Below are positions 53,555 through 62,898 of a stretch of 64,000 nucleotides of DNA, piece after piece. The DNA is from Pseudomonas putida (GTDB lineage: Bacteria > Pseudomonadota > Gammaproteobacteria > Pseudomonadales > Pseudomonadaceae). Position 1 is the first letter of the stretch. Each line of letters opens with the position of its first letter. The translations under genes were made by a program, and so were the position numbers. The notes under the pieces were generated by a model. That model saw only the letters and a program-made list of their open reading frames with translations. It ran no database searches and had not been told where the DNA came from. The stretch lies in contig NZ_JANHLD010000003.1 in the NCBI RefSeq assembly GCF_028682455.1, positions 248,001 to 312,000 of the forward strand. The letters run 5' to 3'.

Positions 53555-54760
53555 ATGAGCCTTCTCCCACAACCGCACGAAAACGTCGCGGTGATCCACA
53601 CTGACGCCCAGGCGTTGGACGTTGCCGAGCAACTGGCCGGCGAACTGCGCCGTGACAGCATCCTGCGCGACCGCGAACGTCGCCTGCCGCACCCGGAACT
53701 TGCACTGTTCTCGCGCTCCGGCCTGTGGGCCATCAGCGTTCCCAAGGCCTTTGGCGGCGCGGGTGTTTCCAGCGTCACCCTGGCCAAGGTGATCGCCCGC
53801 ATCGCACAGGCCGATGCCTCGCTGGGCCAGATCCCGCAGAACCATTTCTACGCCCTTGAAGTGCTGCGAGTGAACGGCAGCGCTGCGCAACAACAGCGCC
53901 TCTATGCCGAGGTACTGGCCGGCAAACGCTTTGGCAATGCCCTGGCCGAACTGGGTACCAAGACCGCCCACGACCGCACCACGGCGCTGACCCGCGAAGG
54001 CGACGGCTACCGCATCAACGGGCGCAAGTTCTACGCCACCGGTGCCCTCTACGCCCAGCGCATCCCTACCTCGGTGGTCGATGAGCACGGCGTTCAACAA
54101 CTGGCCTTCGTGCCCGCCGACAGCGCCGGGCTCAAGGTGATCGACGACTGGAGCGGCTTCGGCCAACGCACCACCGGCAGCGGTTCGGTGCTGTTCGACA
54201 ATGTGTCGGTTGCCGCCGATGACGTGGTGCCCTTCCAGAGCGCCTTCGAACGCCCGACCACGGTCGGTCCGCTGGCGCAGATCCTTCATGCCGCCATCGA
54301 CACCGGCATCGCCCGCGCCGCCTATGAGGACGCCCTGCAGTTCGTGCGCACCCGCACCCGGCCATGGATCGACTCCGGCATTGACAAGGCCAGCGAAGAC
54401 CCCTTGACCCTGAAGTCCTTCGGCCATCTGGCGATCCGCCTGCACGCCGCCGAGGCGCTGCTCGAACGCGCCGGCGAATTCCTTGACCGGGCCCAGGCCG
54501 AGCCCGACGCCAGCAGCGTGGCCGCCGCTTCCATCGCCGTGGCCGAAGCCCGGGCGATCAGTACCGAGATCTCCCTGGCCGCCGGCAGCACCTTGTTCGA
54601 GCTGGCAGGCAGCCAGGCCACCCTGGCCGAGCACGGCCTGGACCGTCACTGGCGCAACGCGCGCGTACACACCCTGCACGATCCGGTGCGCTGGAAGTAC
54701 CACGCCATCGGCAACTATTACCTCAACGATGAAAACCCACCGCTGCGGGGGACCATCTGA
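53555..54760 (+). CDS. sfnB: SfnB-family sulfur acquisition oxidoreductase 2
   Basis: A 401-residue paralogue of the preceding protein, with the same DRHWRNARVHTLHDP end and the matching GNALAELGTK. Tandem paralogues suggest two substrates or a heteromer. The stop overlaps the start of the next gene by one base (TGATG), so coupling is tight. The reductase that would supply FMNH2 or FADH2 is not in this cluster; SsuE is a possible source. Confidence 0.87.
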   Translation: MSLLPQPHENVAVIHTDAQALDVAEQLAGELRRDSILRDRERRLPHPELALFSRSGLWAISVPKAFGGAGVSSVTLAKVIARIAQADASLGQIPQNHFYALEVLRVNGSAAQQQRLYAEVLAGKRFGNALAELGTKTAHDRTTALTREGDGYRINGRKFYATGALYAQRIPTSVVDEHGVQQLAFVPADSAGLKVIDDWSGFGQRTTGSGSVLFDNVSVAADDVVPFQSAFERPTTVGPLAQILHAAIDTGIARAAYEDALQFVRTRTRPWIDSGIDKASEDPLTLKSFGHLAIRLHAAEALLERAGEFLDRAQAEPDASSVAAASIAVAEARAISTEISLAAGSTLFELAGSQATLAEHGLDRHWRNARVHTLHDPVRWKYHAIGNYYLNDENPPLRGTI

Positions 54761-56145
54761 TGGCCAAGAAAAAGATCCTGCTCAATGCCTTCAACATGAA
54801 CTGCATCGGGCACATCAACCACGGTCTGTGGACCCACCCCCGGGACACCTCCACTCAGTACAAGACCCTCGAATACTGGACGGAGCTTGCGCAGTTGCTT
54901 GAGCGCGGCCTGTTCGACGGGCTGTTCATCGCCGACATCGTCGGGGTCTATGACGTGTACCAGAACGCGGTGGATGTACCGCTCAAGGAGTCGATCCAGC
55001 TGCCGGTCAACGACCCATTGCTGCTGGTCTCGGCCATGGCCGCGGTGACCCGTCACCTGGGCTTCGGCCTGACGGCCAACCTGACCTATGAGGCGCCCTA
55101 CCTGTTCGCCCGCAAGCTCTCCACGCTCGACCACCTGAGCCGCGGCCGCGTGGGCTGGAACATCGTCACCGGCTACCTGGACAGCGCCGCCCGGGCCATG
55201 GGCCTGGAACAACAGGCCGAGCACGACCGCCGCTACGACCAGGCCGATGAGTACATGCAGGTGCTGTACAAACTGCTCGAAGGCAGCTGGGAAGATGGCG
55301 CCGTGCTCAACGACCGCCAGCAACGGGTCTACGCCAGGCCAGACAAAGTGCACAAGGTGCAGCATCAGGGCGAGTTCTACCGGGTCGAGGGGTATCACCT
55401 GTGCGAGCCTTCGCCGCAACGTACCCCGGTGCTGTTCCAGGCCGGCAGTTCCGAGCGCGGCCTGGGCTTTGCCGGTCATCATGCCGAGTGCGTGTTCATC
55501 AGCGGCCAGACCAGGCAGGCGACTCGCGCCCAGGTCGACAAGGTGCGTGCCGCCGCCGTCGCGGCGGGACGTGATCCGCAAGCGATCAAAGTGTTCATGG
55601 GCCTGACCGTGATCGTCGCCCGCACCGAGGAGCAAGCCCGGGCCAAGCATGCCGAGTACCTGCGCTATGCCAGCCCCGAGGCGGGTGTTGCGCACTTTTC
55701 CAGCTCCACCGGCATCGACTTTTCCGCCTATGAACTGGACGAGCCGATCCAGTACGTCAAGAGCAATGCCATCCAGTCCGCGACCAAGGCCCTGCAGAAC
55801 AACGACTGGACCCGTCGCAAACTGCTCGACCAGCACGCCCTGGGCGGGCGCTACATCACTTTGGTGGGCTCGCCCACCCAGGTTGCCGACGAGCTGGAAA
55901 GCTGGATCGAGGAAACCGGCCTGGACGGCTTCAACCTGACCCGCACCGTCACCCCGGAAAGCTACGTCGACTTCATCGACCTGGTGATCCCCGAACTGCA
56001 ACGTCGCGGCGCCTACAAGACCGCCTACGAACCCGGCAGCCTGCGCGAAAAACTCTTCGCCAGCCAACAACCCCACCTGCCCGCCGACCACCCCGGCGCC
56101 AGCTATCGCCACACCACCCCGACCGGAGCGCCACAGCATGCTTAA
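54760..56145 (+). CDS. DmoA/NtaA-like flavin monooxygenase
   Basis: A 461-residue luciferase-like monooxygenase of the NtaA/SnaA/DszA family, which includes dimethylsulfide monooxygenase DmoA. Seen features: LLNAFNMNCIGHINHG, RGRVGWNIVTGYLDSAARAMG, FQAGSSERGLGFA. These enzymes need an external flavin reductase. From its neighbours a sulfur substrate (thioether or sulfone) is likely. It overlaps metQ by 8 bases and follows the second SfnB directly. Confidence 0.85.
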   Translation: MAKKKILLNAFNMNCIGHINHGLWTHPRDTSTQYKTLEYWTELAQLLERGLFDGLFIADIVGVYDVYQNAVDVPLKESIQLPVNDPLLLVSAMAAVTRHLGFGLTANLTYEAPYLFARKLSTLDHLSRGRVGWNIVTGYLDSAARAMGLEQQAEHDRRYDQADEYMQVLYKLLEGSWEDGAVLNDRQQRVYARPDKVHKVQHQGEFYRVEGYHLCEPSPQRTPVLFQAGSSERGLGFAGHHAECVFISGQTRQATRAQVDKVRAAAVAAGRDPQAIKVFMGLTVIVARTEEQARAKHAEYLRYASPEAGVAHFSSSTGIDFSAYELDEPIQYVKSNAIQSATKALQNNDWTRRKLLDQHALGGRYITLVGSPTQVADELESWIEETGLDGFNLTRTVTPESYVDFIDLVIPELQRRGAYKTAYEPGSLREKLFASQQPHLPADHPGASYRHTTPTGAPQHA

Positions 56146-56944
56146 GACCTTCCTTGTCCGCCCTGTCGCGGCCCTCGCCCTGGCCCTCGGCCTGTTCAGC
56201 ACGGCCCAGGCCGGCGAAGAACCGTTGAAAGTCGGCACCACGGCCGCCTTTTCCATCCCGCTGGAAGCCGCCGTCGATGAGGCGAAAAAACAGGGGCTGC
56301 CAGTCGAGCTGATCGAGTTCAGCGACTGGATCGCGCCGAACGTGAGCCTGGCCAGCGGCGACATCGACGTGAACTACTTCCAGCACATTCCCTTCCTGGA
56401 AAACGCCAAGGCTGCCGCCGGTTTCGACCTGGAGCCCTACGCGCCGGGGATCATCAACAACGTCGGCCTCTATTCGAAAAAGTACAAAAGCTTCGACGCG
56501 CTGCCCCAGGGCGCCAGCGTGGCCATCGCCAATGACCCGATCAACAGCGGTCGCGGCCTGCAGCTGCTGGCCAAGGCAGGCCTGATCACCCTCAAGCCGG
56601 GGGTTGGCTACAAGGCCACCGAAGAAGACATCGTCGCCAATCCCAAACAGCTGAAGATCCTCCAGGTAGAAGCCGTGCAACTGGTGCGCGCCTATGACGA
56701 TGCCGACCTGGTCCAGGGCTACCCGGCCTACATCCGCCTGGCCAAGACATTCGATGCGACCTCCGCACTGCTGTTCGACGGCCTGGACCACAAGGAATAC
56801 GTGATCCAGTTCGTGATCCGCCCGCAATCGAAGAGCGATCCGCGCCTGGCCAGGTTCATCGATATCTACCAGCACTCGCCTGCCGTTCGCGCCGCGCTGG
56901 AGAAGGCCCACGGCAAGCTCTACCAACCCGGCTGGGAGAGCTGA
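56138..56944 (+). CDS. metQ: MetQ-type binding protein without lipobox
   Basis: A 268-residue NlpA/MetQ-family substrate-binding protein, with DWIAPNVSLASGDIDVNYFQHIPF typical of the family (seen as DIDVNYFQHIPF). Unlike most MetQ proteins it has a plain signal peptide (cleaved after TAQA at residue 25) and no lipobox cysteine, so it is probably soluble in the periplasm. Its genetic coupling to the oxygenase genes suggests it binds a sulfur compound other than, or besides, methionine. Confidence 0.88.
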   Translation: MLKTFLVRPVAALALALGLFSTAQAGEEPLKVGTTAAFSIPLEAAVDEAKKQGLPVELIEFSDWIAPNVSLASGDIDVNYFQHIPFLENAKAAAGFDLEPYAPGIINNVGLYSKKYKSFDALPQGASVAIANDPINSGRGLQLLAKAGLITLKPGVGYKATEEDIVANPKQLKILQVEAVQLVRAYDDADLVQGYPAYIRLAKTFDATSALLFDGLDHKEYVIQFVIRPQSKSDPRLARFIDIYQHSPAVRAALEKAHGKLYQPGWES

Positions 56945-56945
56945 G

Positions 56946-58073
56946 ATGAGCGCTGCCACCACCCCGCTTGCACAACAGAGGCAAACCTTCGAACCGTTGC
57001 AATGCGCCCAGCAACGGGCCTTGCGCCCGGAGCTGGGCAACGCTCATGTACGCTTTCTAGGCCTAGCCAAGACTTACCCCGGCCAATCGAGCCCGGCGCT
57101 GGAAGGCATCGACCTGAACATCCAGCGCGGCGAAATCTTCGGCATCATCGGCCGCAGCGGCGCGGGCAAGTCGTCGCTGATCCGCACCATCAACCGCCTT
57201 GAACAACCGAGCAGCGGCCGGGTGCTGATCGATCAGGTCGACATCGGCGAGTTCGATGAAGACCATCTGGTACGCCTGCGCCGACGCATCGGCATGATCT
57301 TCCAGCACTTCAACCTGATGTCGGCCAAGACGGTCTGGCAGAACGTCGAACTGCCGCTCAAGGTGGCTGGCGTGCCCAAGGCCGAACGTCAGCGCAAGGT
57401 GGCCGAGCTGCTGGAGCTGGTGGGTCTGGAGGAAAAGCATCAGGTGTATCCGGCGCAGTTGTCTGGCGGGCAGAAGCAGCGCGTCGGCATCGCCCGGGCG
57501 CTGGTGCATGACCCGGACATCCTGCTGTGCGATGAAGCCACCTCGGCGCTCGATCCGGAAACCACAGCGTCGATTCTCGAGCTACTGCGCGACATCAACC
57601 GGCGCCTGGGGCTGACCATCGTCCTGATCACCCACGAGATGGCGGTGATCCGTGACATCTGCCAGCGGGTGGTGGTGCTCGAACGCGGGCGCATCGTCGA
57701 ACAGGGCGCGGTGTGGCAAGTGTTTGGCAATCCGCAGCATGAGGTCAGCAAGACCCTGCTCGCACCCTTGCAGCCAGCATTGCCAGCCGCCCTGCAATCG
57801 CGCCTGCAGGCACAGGCAGCCAGCCCTGGGTCGGCGCTGGTGCTGAACCTCAAGATCAGCGGCAGCGAACGCCAGGCGCCGGAGCTATCCACATTGTTCA
57901 ATCACCTGGGGGGCCGCATCAGCCTGCTGCAGGGCGGGATCGAGCCCATCCAGGGACGGCCGCTGGGGCAACTGGTGGTGTCGGTGGCGAATTCGCCGCA
58001 CAGCCATGAACAGGTCATCGAACGCGCCCGGGCGTGGGCCACGCAGGTGGAGGTATTGGGTTATGTGGACTGA
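56946..58073 (+). CDS. metN: MetN-type ABC transporter ATPase
   Basis: A 375-residue ATPase with Walker A GRSGAGKSS, signature LSGGQKQR, Walker B ILLCDEATSALD and THEMAVIRD. A C-terminal region of about 90 residues is the NIL ligand-sensing domain, which in MetN binds methionine and shuts transport. An extra 35-residue N-terminus before VRFLGLAKTY is unusual. The gene starts one base after the metQ stop and overlaps metI by 11 bases. Confidence 0.92.
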   Translation: MSAATTPLAQQRQTFEPLQCAQQRALRPELGNAHVRFLGLAKTYPGQSSPALEGIDLNIQRGEIFGIIGRSGAGKSSLIRTINRLEQPSSGRVLIDQVDIGEFDEDHLVRLRRRIGMIFQHFNLMSAKTVWQNVELPLKVAGVPKAERQRKVAELLELVGLEEKHQVYPAQLSGGQKQRVGIARALVHDPDILLCDEATSALDPETTASILELLRDINRRLGLTIVLITHEMAVIRDICQRVVVLERGRIVEQGAVWQVFGNPQHEVSKTLLAPLQPALPAALQSRLQAQAASPGSALVLNLKISGSERQAPELSTLFNHLGGRISLLQGGIEPIQGRPLGQLVVSVANSPHSHEQVIERARAWATQVEVLGYVD

Positions 58074-58707
58074 TCGATTGATTCAGGGCGTGCTCGACAC
58101 CCTGCTGATGGTGGGTGTGTCATCGCTGATCGCCTTGCTCGCCGGCATACCGCTGGCAGTGATCCTGGTTACCAGCGGCAAGGGAGGCATCTTCGAAGCA
58201 CCCACGTTGAACCGGGTGCTGGGGGCGTTCGTCAATTTGTTCCGCTCGATTCCGTTCTTGATCCTGATGGTCGCGCTGATCCCCTTCACCCGCCTGATCG
58301 TGGGCACTACCTATGGCGTCTGGGCGGCCGTGGTGCCGCTGACCATCGCAGCCACCCCTTTCTTCGCCCGCATCGCCGAAGTCAGCCTGCGTGAGGTCGA
58401 CCATGGCCTGATCGAAGCGGCCCAGGCCATGGGGTGCCGCCGTTGGCACATCGTCTGGCACGTCCTGCTGCCCGAGGCGCTGCCAGGTATCGTCGGCGGC
58501 TTTACCATCACCCTGGTGACCATGATCAACTCGTCGGCCATGGCCGGCGCGATTGGCGCGGGTGGGCTGGGCGACATCGCCTACCGCTATGGGTATCAGC
58601 GCTTCGACAGCCAGATCATGCTGACAGTGATCGTCATGCTGGTGGCGTTGGTGGCGCTGATCCAACTGGGTGGCGATCGCTTGGCCAAGGGCTTGAACAA
58701 GCGCTGA
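58063..58707 (+). CDS. metI: MetI-type ABC transporter permease
   Basis: A 214-residue permease with five hydrophobic segments and the conserved loop AAQAMGCRRWHIVWHVLLPEALP. The ATG at 58063 overlaps metN, with GGAGG 10 bases upstream; an upstream ATG at 58006 would give a hydrophilic extension. It completes the MetQNI-type transporter. Confidence 0.92.
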   Translation: MWTDRLIQGVLDTLLMVGVSSLIALLAGIPLAVILVTSGKGGIFEAPTLNRVLGAFVNLFRSIPFLILMVALIPFTRLIVGTTYGVWAAVVPLTIAATPFFARIAEVSLREVDHGLIEAAQAMGCRRWHIVWHVLLPEALPGIVGGFTITLVTMINSSAMAGAIGAGGLGDIAYRYGYQRFDSQIMLTVIVMLVALVALIQLGGDRLAKGLNKR

Positions 58708-58710
58708 AAG

Positions 58711-58773
58711 CATCGCGGGGCAAGCCCGTTCCTACATGCCGGCCCTTGTGGGCACTGGCTTGCCAGCGATGCG
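58711..58773. repeat. REP element pair between metI and triC
   Basis: A good copy (58711-58735) and a degenerate one (58746-58773) between the convergent metI and triC genes; no other terminator is seen in this 73-base gap. Confidence 0.82.
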
Positions 58774-58780
58774 TTTCACA

Positions 58781-61700
58781 TCAAGCCTGCTGCGGCTCGC
58801 GGATCTTGTACCAGGCCACGTACAGCGCCGGCAGGAACAGCAGGGTCAGCAGGGTGGCAACGATGATCCCGCCAATCATGGCGTAGGCCATCGGTCCCCA
58901 GAACACTTCCCGGGCAATCGGGATCATCCCCAGGCTCGCCGCCGCTGCCGTCAGCAGGATGGGCCGACGACGGTGGTTGGTCGCCTGGAGCACCGCCGCC
59001 CAGGGCGAGAAGCCCTGGGCTTCGTACTCGTCGATCTGGGTCACGAGAATCACCGAGTTGCGGATGATGATGCCGATCAGCGCAAGGATGCCGAGGATCG
59101 CCACAAAGCCCATGGGCGTCCCCGTCGGCACCAGCGCCAGCACGACCCCGATCAACCCCAGGGGCGCCACGCTGATCACCAGGAACAGCTTCTGCACACT
59201 CTGCAGCTGGATCATCAGGAAGGTGCCCATCAGGAACAGCATCAGCGGAATGACTTTGGCGATCGGCCCCTGGGCCTTGCCGCTTTCTTCCACGGTACCG
59301 CCGGTTTCCACGTAGTAGCCAACCGGCAGCTTGCTGGCGAAGTCGTCGATCTGCGGCTTGAGCTCGGCCACCAGGTCGGTCGGCTGGATGTCACCGCGCA
59401 CCGAGGCCTTGATGGTGATGGTCGGCTTGCGGTCGCGACGCCACACCAGCGGCTGCTCCAGTTCGTAACGCACCGTGGCGAACGCCAGCAGCGGGATCGA
59501 CGTACCGTTGGGGGTGACGATCTGCAGGTTCTGCAGGGTCTGCGGCGAACCCCGTTCGGAGTCCTCGGCGCGGGCAACCACATCGATCAGGTAGATGTTG
59601 TCGTTGACCTCGGTAATCGGTGCGCCGGTAACGATGCTGTTCATCACCTGCGCCACATCCTCGGACGACAAGCCAAGCTGACGCGCCTTGTCCTGGGCGA
59701 TCTCGACCCGCAGCACTTTGCCCGGCTCGTTCCAGTCGTAAATCATTTCGCCGATGTGCTCATTGCGATCGAGCAGCGATGCCAGGGCAATGGAGTGCTT
59801 GCGCACTTCGTCGATCTCCTTGCCACTGACCCGGTACTGGATCGGGCGTCCCACCGGCGGGCCCATCTCCAGCGACTGGACGTTGGTGCCCACGCCCACG
59901 AAGTCTTCACGCAGGCGCTGTTTCAAGCGCGTCATCAACCCCTCGCGCTCTTCGAAGCCCTTGCTGACGATTACCAACTGGGCGTAGTACGGGTTCTGCA
60001 GCTGTTGGTCGAGCGGCAGGTAGAAACGAATGGCGCCCTGGCCGATATAGGTACTCCAGCGCACGATGTCCGGGTCACCCTTGAGGGTCGCTTCGAGCTT
60101 GTCCACCGCCTTGCGGGTTTCCTCGATCGAGGCGTTCTGCGGCAGGTTGAGGTCGACGAGAATCTCCGGTCGGTCCGAGGCCGGGAAGAACTGGTTCTGC
60201 ACGAAGCGCATGCAGAACACCGCCAGTACGAACAGCAGCACCGTACCGATGATGGTCAGCCAGCGATTGCGCATGCACCACAGCAGGCTGCCTTCGAAGG
60301 CCTTGCCGAGCCGACCGGGCTCTTCGCTGTGCGGCTTCACCTTGGTGCTGAGAATGTGCACGCCCAGCACGGGGGCAAAGAGCACCGCGACCACCCACGA
60401 CACCAGCAAGGCGGCGGCGATTACCGCAAACAGGGTGTAGGTGTACTCGCCCGCGGAGCTGCCGTTCAGGCCGATCGGAACAAAGCCTGCCACGGTCACC
60501 AAGGTACCTGTGAGCATCGGGAAGGCCGTCGAAGTGTAGGCGAAGGTCGCCGCCTGCTCCTTGGTCTCGCCCATCTCCAGGCGCGTGACCATCACCTCTA
60601 CGGTGATCATCGCATCGTCCACCAGCAGCCCCAGGGCAATGATCAAGGCGCCCAGCGAGATCCGCTGCATGGTGATGCCGCTGTACTCCATGAAGATGAA
60701 CACCATGGCCAACACCAGCGGAATCGAGCAGGCCACCACCAGTCCGGCGCGCACCCCGAGGCTGATGAAGCTCACCACCAACACGATGATGACCGCCTCG
60801 AACAGCGCGCTGGTGAAGCCACCCACCGCCTCTTCGACCACCACTGCCTGGTCAGACACCGTGTGCACGCCAACGCCCACTGGCAATTCGGCCGTGACGC
60901 TTTCCATCTTCTTGTGCAGCAGTGAACCAAAGACCTGGATGTTGCCACCGGCTTTCATGCCGATGGCAAGGCCGATGGCGGGCTGGCCGTTGAACCGGAA
61001 CATCGGCGCCGGTGGATCGACATAGCCCCGCTCGATCTCGGCGATGTCCGCCAGGCGGAAGAAGCGGTCATTGATTCGCAGGTTGACCGCCTCGAGGTCT
61101 TTTTCGGAGGCGAACTGGCCGGTGGTCCGCACCGAAATCCGCTCGGGCCCCGCTTCGATGACCCCGGCCGGGGTCACCGCGTTCTGGGCTTGCAAGGCCT
61201 GCAGTACCTGACGCTGGTCGATGCCGAAGGACGCCAGTTTGCGCGTGGAGAAGTTCAGGTAGAGCACTTCGTCCTGGGTGCCGATCATCTCGACCTTGCC
61301 CAGGTTGGGTACCTCGCGGATCTCGGCACGCACCTGCTCGACGTAGTCGCGCAACTGACGCATGGTCAGGCCGTCGGCAGTAAAGGCATAGATCGAGCCG
61401 AAGACATCACCGAATTCGTCGTTGAACGCCGGCCCCTGGATACCCTGGGGGAACTGGCCGCGGATGTCCTGGATCTTCTTGCGCACCTGGTACCAGATCT
61501 GCGGAATGTCCTCAGCCTTGGTGGTGTCGCGCAAATTGACGTAGACCGTCGACTCACCGGGGCGGGTGTAGCTCTTCACATAGTCGAGCGAGTCCAGCTC
61601 TTCGAGCTTTTTCTCGATGCGGTCGGTGACCTGGTAAAGGGTTTCGTCCTGGGTCGCGCCCGGCCAGCGGGTCTGGATGACCATGGTCTTGATGGTGAAC

Positions 61701-61828
61701 GAGGGGTCTTCTTCGCGCCCCAGGTTCATGTAGGAGAACACGCCCATCAGCAAACCGACGAACATCAGGTACCAGACAAAGGATTGGTGCTTCAGCGCCC
61801 ATTCCGAGAGGTTGAAGCTTCCTTTCAT
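58781..61828 (-). CDS. triC: RND efflux pump, TriC-like
   Basis: A 1,015-residue inner-membrane proton-driven exporter of the RND family with 12 membrane segments and two large periplasmic loops. The proton-relay aspartates are seen in GLLVDDAMITVEVMVTR. The combination with two upstream fusion proteins is that of TriABC of P. aeruginosa (triclosan efflux). No outer-membrane channel gene is present, as in TriABC, which uses OpmH from elsewhere. It overlaps triB by 4 bases. Confidence 0.92.
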   Translation of the reverse strand: MKGSFNLSEWALKHQSFVWYLMFVGLLMGVFSYMNLGREEDPSFTIKTMVIQTRWPGATQDETLYQVTDRIEKKLEELDSLDYVKSYTRPGESTVYVNLRDTTKAEDIPQIWYQVRKKIQDIRGQFPQGIQGPAFNDEFGDVFGSIYAFTADGLTMRQLRDYVEQVRAEIREVPNLGKVEMIGTQDEVLYLNFSTRKLASFGIDQRQVLQALQAQNAVTPAGVIEAGPERISVRTTGQFASEKDLEAVNLRINDRFFRLADIAEIERGYVDPPAPMFRFNGQPAIGLAIGMKAGGNIQVFGSLLHKKMESVTAELPVGVGVHTVSDQAVVVEEAVGGFTSALFEAVIIVLVVSFISLGVRAGLVVACSIPLVLAMVFIFMEYSGITMQRISLGALIIALGLLVDDAMITVEVMVTRLEMGETKEQAATFAYTSTAFPMLTGTLVTVAGFVPIGLNGSSAGEYTYTLFAVIAAALLVSWVVAVLFAPVLGVHILSTKVKPHSEEPGRLGKAFEGSLLWCMRNRWLTIIGTVLLFVLAVFCMRFVQNQFFPASDRPEILVDLNLPQNASIEETRKAVDKLEATLKGDPDIVRWSTYIGQGAIRFYLPLDQQLQNPYYAQLVIVSKGFEEREGLMTRLKQRLREDFVGVGTNVQSLEMGPPVGRPIQYRVSGKEIDEVRKHSIALASLLDRNEHIGEMIYDWNEPGKVLRVEIAQDKARQLGLSSEDVAQVMNSIVTGAPITEVNDNIYLIDVVARAEDSERGSPQTLQNLQIVTPNGTSIPLLAFATVRYELEQPLVWRRDRKPTITIKASVRGDIQPTDLVAELKPQIDDFASKLPVGYYVETGGTVEESGKAQGPIAKVIPLMLFLMGTFLMIQLQSVQKLFLVISVAPLGLIGVVLALVPTGTPMGFVAILGILALIGIIIRNSVILVTQIDEYEAQGFSPWAAVLQATNHRRRPILLTAAAASLGMIPIAREVFWGPMAYAMIGGIIVATLLTLLFLPALYVAWYKIREPQQA

Positions 61829-62898
61829 TGCGCGTCTTCCTCGTCGACGATGACCTTCTGGCCCGGTTTTAGACTGTTCACACCTGCAGTCACCACGCGC
61901 TCCCCAGCTTGCACGCCGGAGGTCAGCACCACGGTGCCAGGCGTACGCTCAAGCAACTTCACATCACGGGTGGACACGGTTTTTTGCTGCGGATCGACGA
62001 TCCAGACGCGGGTCTGCCCATCGCTCTCCAGCAGGGCAGATGCCGGCAACTCGCTGCGCGGCGATACGGCAGAGGTCAAGGTGACGCTGATCGAGGTGCC
62101 CAGGCGGAAAGCGCTGGGTGTGCTGGCCAGGGTCAGGCGGGCGCGCCGGGTACGGGTGGCGGCATCAGCCTGGGGCTCGAGCTCGCGCAGGGTGGCACTG
62201 GTGTTGATGCTCGGGTCCAGCTGCGCGGCCACCATGAATTTCAGGTCAGGGGTCAATTGCTCGGCCAGATAGGTCGGCAGGTCGATCACCGCTTCCTTGA
62301 TCTGCGGCTGCGCCAGCGTCACCACGGCCTGGCCGGCACTGACGGTCTGCCCGGCCTCGGCCTGCCAATTGGTGACGACGGCGGGATGATCGGTGCGCAG
62401 TTCGCTATAGCTGAGCTGGTCGCGAGCCTGATCGACGGCTGCCCGTGCTTGTTCCAGCGAAGCCCCGGTGGTTTTCAGGTCGGTCTGGGCAATATCGAGC
62501 TGTGCCTGGGCCCCTACGCCCCGGTCGAACAATTGCTGCTGACGACGGGCGTTGGCCTGGGCATTTATCCACAGGGCCTGCACCTTGGCCAGGTCGCCTT
62601 CGGCTGCACGCAACTGGTTGCGTTGATCGGTCGGGTCGAGGCTGGCCAGTACATCGCCCGGCTTCACCTGGCTGCCGACATCCACCCAACGCCGGGCAAT
62701 GCGGCCACCCACGCGAAAACCCAGGGTGCTCTCGTAGCGTGCCTGGATACTGCCGGCAAAACGCCCCAGGCTTGCCTGCACCTGCGGCTGGACAATCATC
62801 GACAGCACCGGCCGTACCGGCTCGGGGGCTGCAGCTTCTTTGCCACAGCCCGTGAGCAACAACACGACGCTGCCCAGGGCGAGGATCATCGCTTTCAT
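61825..62898 (-). CDS. triB: RND membrane-fusion lipoprotein, TriB-like
   Basis: A 357-residue periplasmic adaptor with a lipobox LLTGC (lipid on C18), a HlyD-type lipoyl/beta-barrel region (GGRIARRWVDVGSQVKPGDVL, shown in part) and a coiled-coil hairpin. It overlaps both triA and triC by 4 bases. In TriABC, both adaptors are needed for activity. Confidence 0.9.
   Translation of the reverse strand: MKAMILALGSVVLLLTGCGKEAAAPEPVRPVLSMIVQPQVQASLGRFAGSIQARYESTLGFRVGGRIARRWVDVGSQVKPGDVLASLDPTDQRNQLRAAEGDLAKVQALWINAQANARRQQQLFDRGVGAQAQLDIAQTDLKTTGASLEQARAAVDQARDQLSYSELRTDHPAVVTNWQAEAGQTVSAGQAVVTLAQPQIKEAVIDLPTYLAEQLTPDLKFMVAAQLDPSINTSATLRELEPQADAATRTRRARLTLASTPSAFRLGTSISVTLTSAVSPRSELPASALLESDGQTRVWIVDPQQKTVSTRDVKLLERTPGTVVLTSGVQAGERVVTAGVNSLKPGQKVIVDEEDAQ

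Noticed and set aside
4825..58773. Recurrent GC-rich palindromes considered as a CRISPR array or integron attC sites
   Set aside because: They are dispersed REP elements at gene ends, not regularly spaced, with no spacers, cas or integrase genes.
58736..60925. 729-codon frame on the plus strand, rich in His and Gln
   Set aside because: Antisense to triC; the odd composition follows from the complementary codons of a membrane protein.
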